From Proteromonas lacertae (lineage: Eukaryota > Sar > Bigyra > Opalinata > Proteromonadidae): a stretch of DNA of 64,000 nt. Made by a program: the position numbers and the translations under genes. Positions 60,282-64,000 of this stretch are shown in pieces. The stretch spans positions 1 to 64,000 of the forward strand of contig NGBS01000023.1 of the NCBI GenBank assembly GCA_002245135.1. Direction: 5' to 3'. Under the pieces are notes generated by a model. The model did no database searches, was not told where the DNA came from, and was given only the letters and a program-made list of their open reading frames with translations. Each line of letters begins with the position of its first letter. Position 1 is the stretch's first letter.

Positions 60282-61283
60282 TTATGAGCTTAATTGTGTA
60301 TTAATGTAATCAACATAACTTGAACTAATATCTTTCAATTTACCTTCTTGTTTAGCTAATAATAAAAACTGTTTTCTCCATTTTTGTAGAATTACTGATG
60401 ATACTTTTCTTTGGATTAATACTTTATATTTTGTATTTGGAATTGTTATTACATCACCTTCACTTTTACTCAACATTTCACTTGTTATTAGATGATTTAT
60501 TGTCTTGGTTATAGTTTCTAAATCCTTCATAAAATCAGAATCAATTATTGGACTCTATAACATATATATATAATCTCAAAATATTCATACAACTTTTGTT
60601 GCAATATTTGGTTTGGGTGCTTTGGAGTGTAATAATGCATTATCTAAATCTACAAAATTGATTTCTGAAACGGGAAGTGGAGCTGGTTCTGGTAAATGAG
60701 TTACATTATTATCTGGTGAAACTACAAATAATGGACTATCCCAACGATTGTTTACATTCGGATATTCAAATCGAGAAATTATTTCCTCAACACTATATGT
60801 ATTTAATATATACAATCTAAATAAAATACATTTTTGGATCATATCCATTTTCTCTTTTACTATTCCATTCTATACAATCTTCTTTACTACTATCAACATA
60901 TAACTATATATTTATTTAAAAGTATTTAAAATTATTCATACAACAGCATATGTACTATTAACACTTCTAGAACAACAATAAAGCTCATATCTATATCCTT
61001 TTATATAGCACATTGAATCAAGAATTACAATCTGATCTGAAGATAAAAAACGACTAACAGCTGACTTTAAAGTGGATCTTGTCAACTTTTCAGCAGTACT
61101 GTCTAAAAATATTACCATTACATGTATACCACAAAACCCATTTTTTCTATCAATAGCTAATTCCTCATAACAAACAATCTGAACAGATTTACCTAAACCA
61201 TCATAATGCTCTTTAATCTTTTTAACATAAGCGCTTTTTCCTGAGCATGGATAACCACAGACAACTATCAGTGGCCTATTTAT
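60282..61283 (-). CDS. KTI12: KTI12, Elongator-associated P-loop protein
   Basis: Four exons, about 270 residues. P-loop Val-Val-Cys-Gly-Tyr-Pro-Cys-Ser-Gly-Lys-Ser, then Ile-Leu-Asp-Ser-Met-Cys-Tyr-Ile-Lys-Gly-Tyr-Arg-Tyr-Glu-Leu-Tyr-Cys, Arg-Phe-Glu-Tyr-Pro-Asn-Val-Asn-Asn-Arg-Trp-Asp-Ser-Pro-Leu-Phe, and a C-terminal helical domain that ends Asp-Tyr-Ile-Asn-Thr-Gln. These are KTI12 hallmarks. It is an ATPase related to PSTK that binds tRNA and is needed for Elongator to modify wobble uridine. Introns include 61103-61129 (27 nt) and others near 60927-60897 and 60584-60550. An in-frame initiator is not visible: the protein opens Asn-Arg-Pro-Leu-Ile just after a TTTTTCTAG acceptor at 61284, so a small 5' exon is probably upstream and not found. 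Confidence 0.88.
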
Positions 61284-61896
61284 CTAGAAAAACAAAAATA
61301 CATTTAAATGTGTATTAAATTGAGATAAGAACAGATCATGATCAGTATTTTCATTTCTATTTATTTCATATAATAAACATATTTTGTTTGTATATTTATT
61401 TTTTAAATATTAGTATGTATGTATTAATTATGTTTAATACATAGAATTAGTCATATCTCACAACATTTTACATTTTTGTATTGTATTACAGCTGACACTA
61501 ATGAAATATGTGAATTAATGTTATTTATTGCAAATTAAAGTTATATTATTTACATTTACTCCATTATCACCATCATCAAATGAGTTTAACAGTCAATTCA
61601 TTAATGATTTAAATAAAGCATTCTACAATAATTAAAGGAAATCCTTTCAAATACACAATGAGCAATTAATCCTTTTCACTGAATCAAAAATAATTTGAAC
61701 CAGCTTTATTGAGAACTTGTGATAAAATAGTTGTGAGTAGTTATGGAAATGTATATTTGGGAGAAACACATCGAGTTAATTTCAAAAAATTATTTGTAGA
61801 TAGATATATAGTTTGATTATTATAACAAGAGTTTAATTTTATGAATAAAAAATATATGATAAATTTTATAGATTGTCATTAAGTATATATATGTAA
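61284..61896. other. Intergenic region between KTI12 and the terminal membrane protein gene
   Basis: About 600 bp, A+T-rich, stops in all frames. The first exon of KTI12 should lie near its left end. Nothing else recognised. Confidence 0.4.
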
Positions 61897-64000
61897 TTAG
61901 TTATTCAATACATGCAAGTCACAATGTATCCACTCTTTCTTTGAAACACTTATAGTTGAAGTACTTCTTAATATCGGTTTAGGTGGCAATGGAAATAATT
62001 GATCTCTATTTTGTTTATTTAGAATTCTTGGAAATGATTTACTATCTTTTCTAAATTGAGTCAGTATTGGTGGCTTATTTTCTAATACAACAGTGTCACT
62101 ACGTGATACATTGATTTTGGCAGTAGGAAATGCAAATTTAGAAGAAGTAGAACGACCACCTTCACTTTCTGATCCTGTAGAATTTGAGAATGGTTCAATC
62201 TTACTATTCGATTTTCTCCATCCAATTTTTTGGGTAATATCTTTTAGACTCATTTTATATTTCTTTTCAAAATCATCAATTGGTCTTGGTGCTATTCAAG
62301 AAGATATATATATAGAGTTATACATAAGTAATAACTTGATATAACGCCAATTATTAACACTGGAATAATTAATGGAAAGAATATTTCATTTGGAAAATAA
62401 TCACCAACATTGCATTCTATCATTTCAGAATTACATTTAGCTCTATTTATTAATAGTTAAATTATCAAGAAATGTATACTTGAAGCATGCAATTAATGAA
62501 CATATATTTGCCCAAACTAATACTAAATTAGATGAAGAAAGGAAATAATTAACTGCCATTCTAGCAAATTGTGGATATAATAAACCTGAAATGAATTGTA
62601 TTAATGCAGCCAAAGTATAAACCACTGAAGCAATTACATTACCTGTACTTGATACTGAATCAGTTAATGTCAATAATATTTTCATAATACCGCAAATAAG
62701 ACCATATTTTGTTGATACTATAGGAGATATTAACATTAGAATTAAAAAATACTTTTCACCATAACATCACTGAACAATTGAAATCTGTCATTATTCCAAT
62801 TTCTATACCAGTCTTTCCAACATTTTATTTCACCCATATAGCTATAATAAAGATTTTATATATATATATATATATATATATACAAAATATCACCATCTAT
62901 TGCTCCTAATCTTAAACCAAGTGGTAAAAATAATGCAATCATGAAAAGCGATATAATCATATATATAATATGAAAAGCTCCCCAACACTAGATGTATAAT
63001 TATACACAGTTCTATATACTTCAAGTTGTGGTGCATTTTTCATTCCTTGATATTTATTATCTGATTCTGTTGAATTATTTGCATCTTCAGATTCATCATT
63101 AAAAGTTGAGCATTCAAAAGCACCAAAAAAGATATTGCAAAAAGGTATAAATAGTGAAGTAGTACAAATCCAAACATAAACTATATTATATAGAGTGATA
63201 ATTATCATACACCAAAGTAATTTCTTTAACCATTTTCGAAATTTGAATTGTTTAGGAGTTATATAGCCTTTATCATATCTTTCATTATTCTCATTACCTA
63301 AATTTGGTTTTACTGGTTTTGACAATTCACTATATTTTTGAGAAGATGATTCTTTAGCTGTTGAAGTTGTAGAAATTGAAGTTTTATCATTTTTTGAGGA
63401 AATACCTTCATCACTACTCTCAAGATCACCTACAGATCTACCTTGTGTTAATGCTAATAACTTTTTGTCAACTTTCCCTTGCCTGCTCTCAAGTTCTTTT
63501 TTAGATTCAATTATTCTTAATTCAGAATTTTTAATATTTTTTGGTCCATAAATATTGCCAAAAAATTCATATGATTCTATTTCCTGCTTCATTTTTAATA
63601 CTAACTGTAGAATGAGGATAATTACTAAAACAATTATACCAACAATTGCACCAACTATCTTAACATGATAAAGTAATGCTAAGTCTTCCTATTAATATTA
63701 CTGATTATAATATACATTAGAACTATAATTATTACCAGCTTTTCCGCTAAAAAAATCTATGAAATATGAAAAGGGATTAGTGTAATTAAGAAATGGATAT
63801 GACAATAACTGGAAGAAACTAACAATTAACAGAAATATTTGAATAAAAGTATCAACAGGTCTTGAAGAAAATTCTCTTTCTGGAGTATTAGTTTGCATAT
63901 GTGTTTGAACAACACTTCCATCATCAGAACCAGTCCATAAAAACTTGCCTGTTAATTGCAATGAGTTAATTCTGTCACTTTGTGGATTGAAAGATTTTAA
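61897..64000 (-). CDS. Multi-pass membrane protein, 5' end outside the window
   Basis: Reading from the right edge: Thr-Gly-Lys-Phe-Leu-Trp-Thr-Gly-Ser-Asp-Asp-Gly-Ser-Val looks like the last blade of a beta-propeller; then Phe-Ile-Gln-Ile-Phe-Leu-Leu-Ile-Val-Ser-Phe-Phe (TM); a TM near 63660-63590; a long Ser/Lys-rich cytosolic loop (63580-63250); a TM near 63230-63120; an acidic Asn-rich outer loop; a TM near 62980-62890; the TMs of 62736-62443; and a final TM near 62390-62310 followed by a cytosolic tail with Ser-Glu-Ser-Glu-Gly-Gly and Pro-Pro-Lys-Pro. Introns are short, one with a long TA run near 62855-62885. Possibly a receptor with a propeller ectodomain; the family is not recognised. 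Confidence 0.6.
62853..62885. repeat. TA microsatellite in an intron
   Basis: About 15 TA units inside an intron of the terminal membrane-protein gene. Confidence 0.6.

Noticed and set aside
1-64000. tRNA, rRNA, CRISPR or prokaryotic mobile elements
   Set aside because: I looked for cloverleaf-like boxes, regular spaced repeats and transposase catalytic motifs and saw none.

Overview
The window is nuclear DNA from a single-celled eukaryote that builds a motile cilium or flagellum. It is AT-rich (coding roughly two thirds A+T by eye, spacers higher), gene-dense on both strands, and uses the standard code with all three stops. Almost every gene is cut by very small introns. Those I could delimit are 27 to 42 nt, nearly always start GTAT and end TAG. 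An axonemal dynein heavy chain indicates a flagellate, and coronin, ALG10, CAND1, NF-YC and KTI12 homologues are ordinary eukaryotic housekeeping genes. I cannot fix the group from sequence alone. No rRNA, tRNA, CRISPR array or bacterial operon was seen.

Layout. 89-7123 (+): long cysteine-repeat (sushi-like) surface protein with one membrane segment and a low-complexity tail; its first 4.2 kb has many small frame breaks. 7256-8892: two related, convergent EF-hand-like genes, one truncated. 9275-13688 (-): full-size ABCG/PDR-type transporter with one degenerate ATP site. 13990-14503 (-): small coiled-coil protein in four exons. 14604-18082 (+): tandem pair of major facilitator transporters. 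18231-19760 (-): basic coiled-coil protein. 20403-21326 (+): zinc-type macrodomain ADP-ribosyl hydrolase. 21361-21851 (-): NF-YC histone-fold subunit. 22037-25374 (-): very large polytopic membrane protein of unknown function. 25991-27378 (-): coronin. 27451-28954 (+): ALG10 glucosyltransferase. 29266-42473 (+): inner-arm axonemal dynein heavy chain with a single 5' intron. 42562-46093: divergent head-to-head pair of heparanase-like GH79 genes lying in a large inverted repeat. 46332-47077 (+): START-domain protein. 47221-51049 (+): CAND1. 51216-51674 (+): orphan CENP-B/Tigger-type DNA-binding fragment. 51798-52851 (-): EF-hand protein. 53059-60177 (+): TPR-like protein with a CHAT/separase-like C-terminal patch, possibly CFAP46. 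60282-61283 (-): KTI12. 61897-64000 (-): multi-pass membrane protein running off the window.

How it fits together. There is no operon-like pathway. Themes are cilium (dynein, possibly the 53-60 kb protein), calcium (EF-hand genes), lipid and drug transport (ABCG, two MFS, START), glycans (ALG10, heparanases) and protein modification (CAND1, KTI12, macrodomain). The most notable structure is the heparanase palindrome: outer arms of 1,072 bp look identical, introns and 3' flank included, while the inner halves have diverged and the plus copy carries frame breaks, which is what recent gene conversion would leave. A second cross-cutting signal is a recurrent short motif, about TGAAACGRCTATTTTT or TAACGAATATTTTTT, sitting just upstream of many predicted start codons, a candidate core promoter element.
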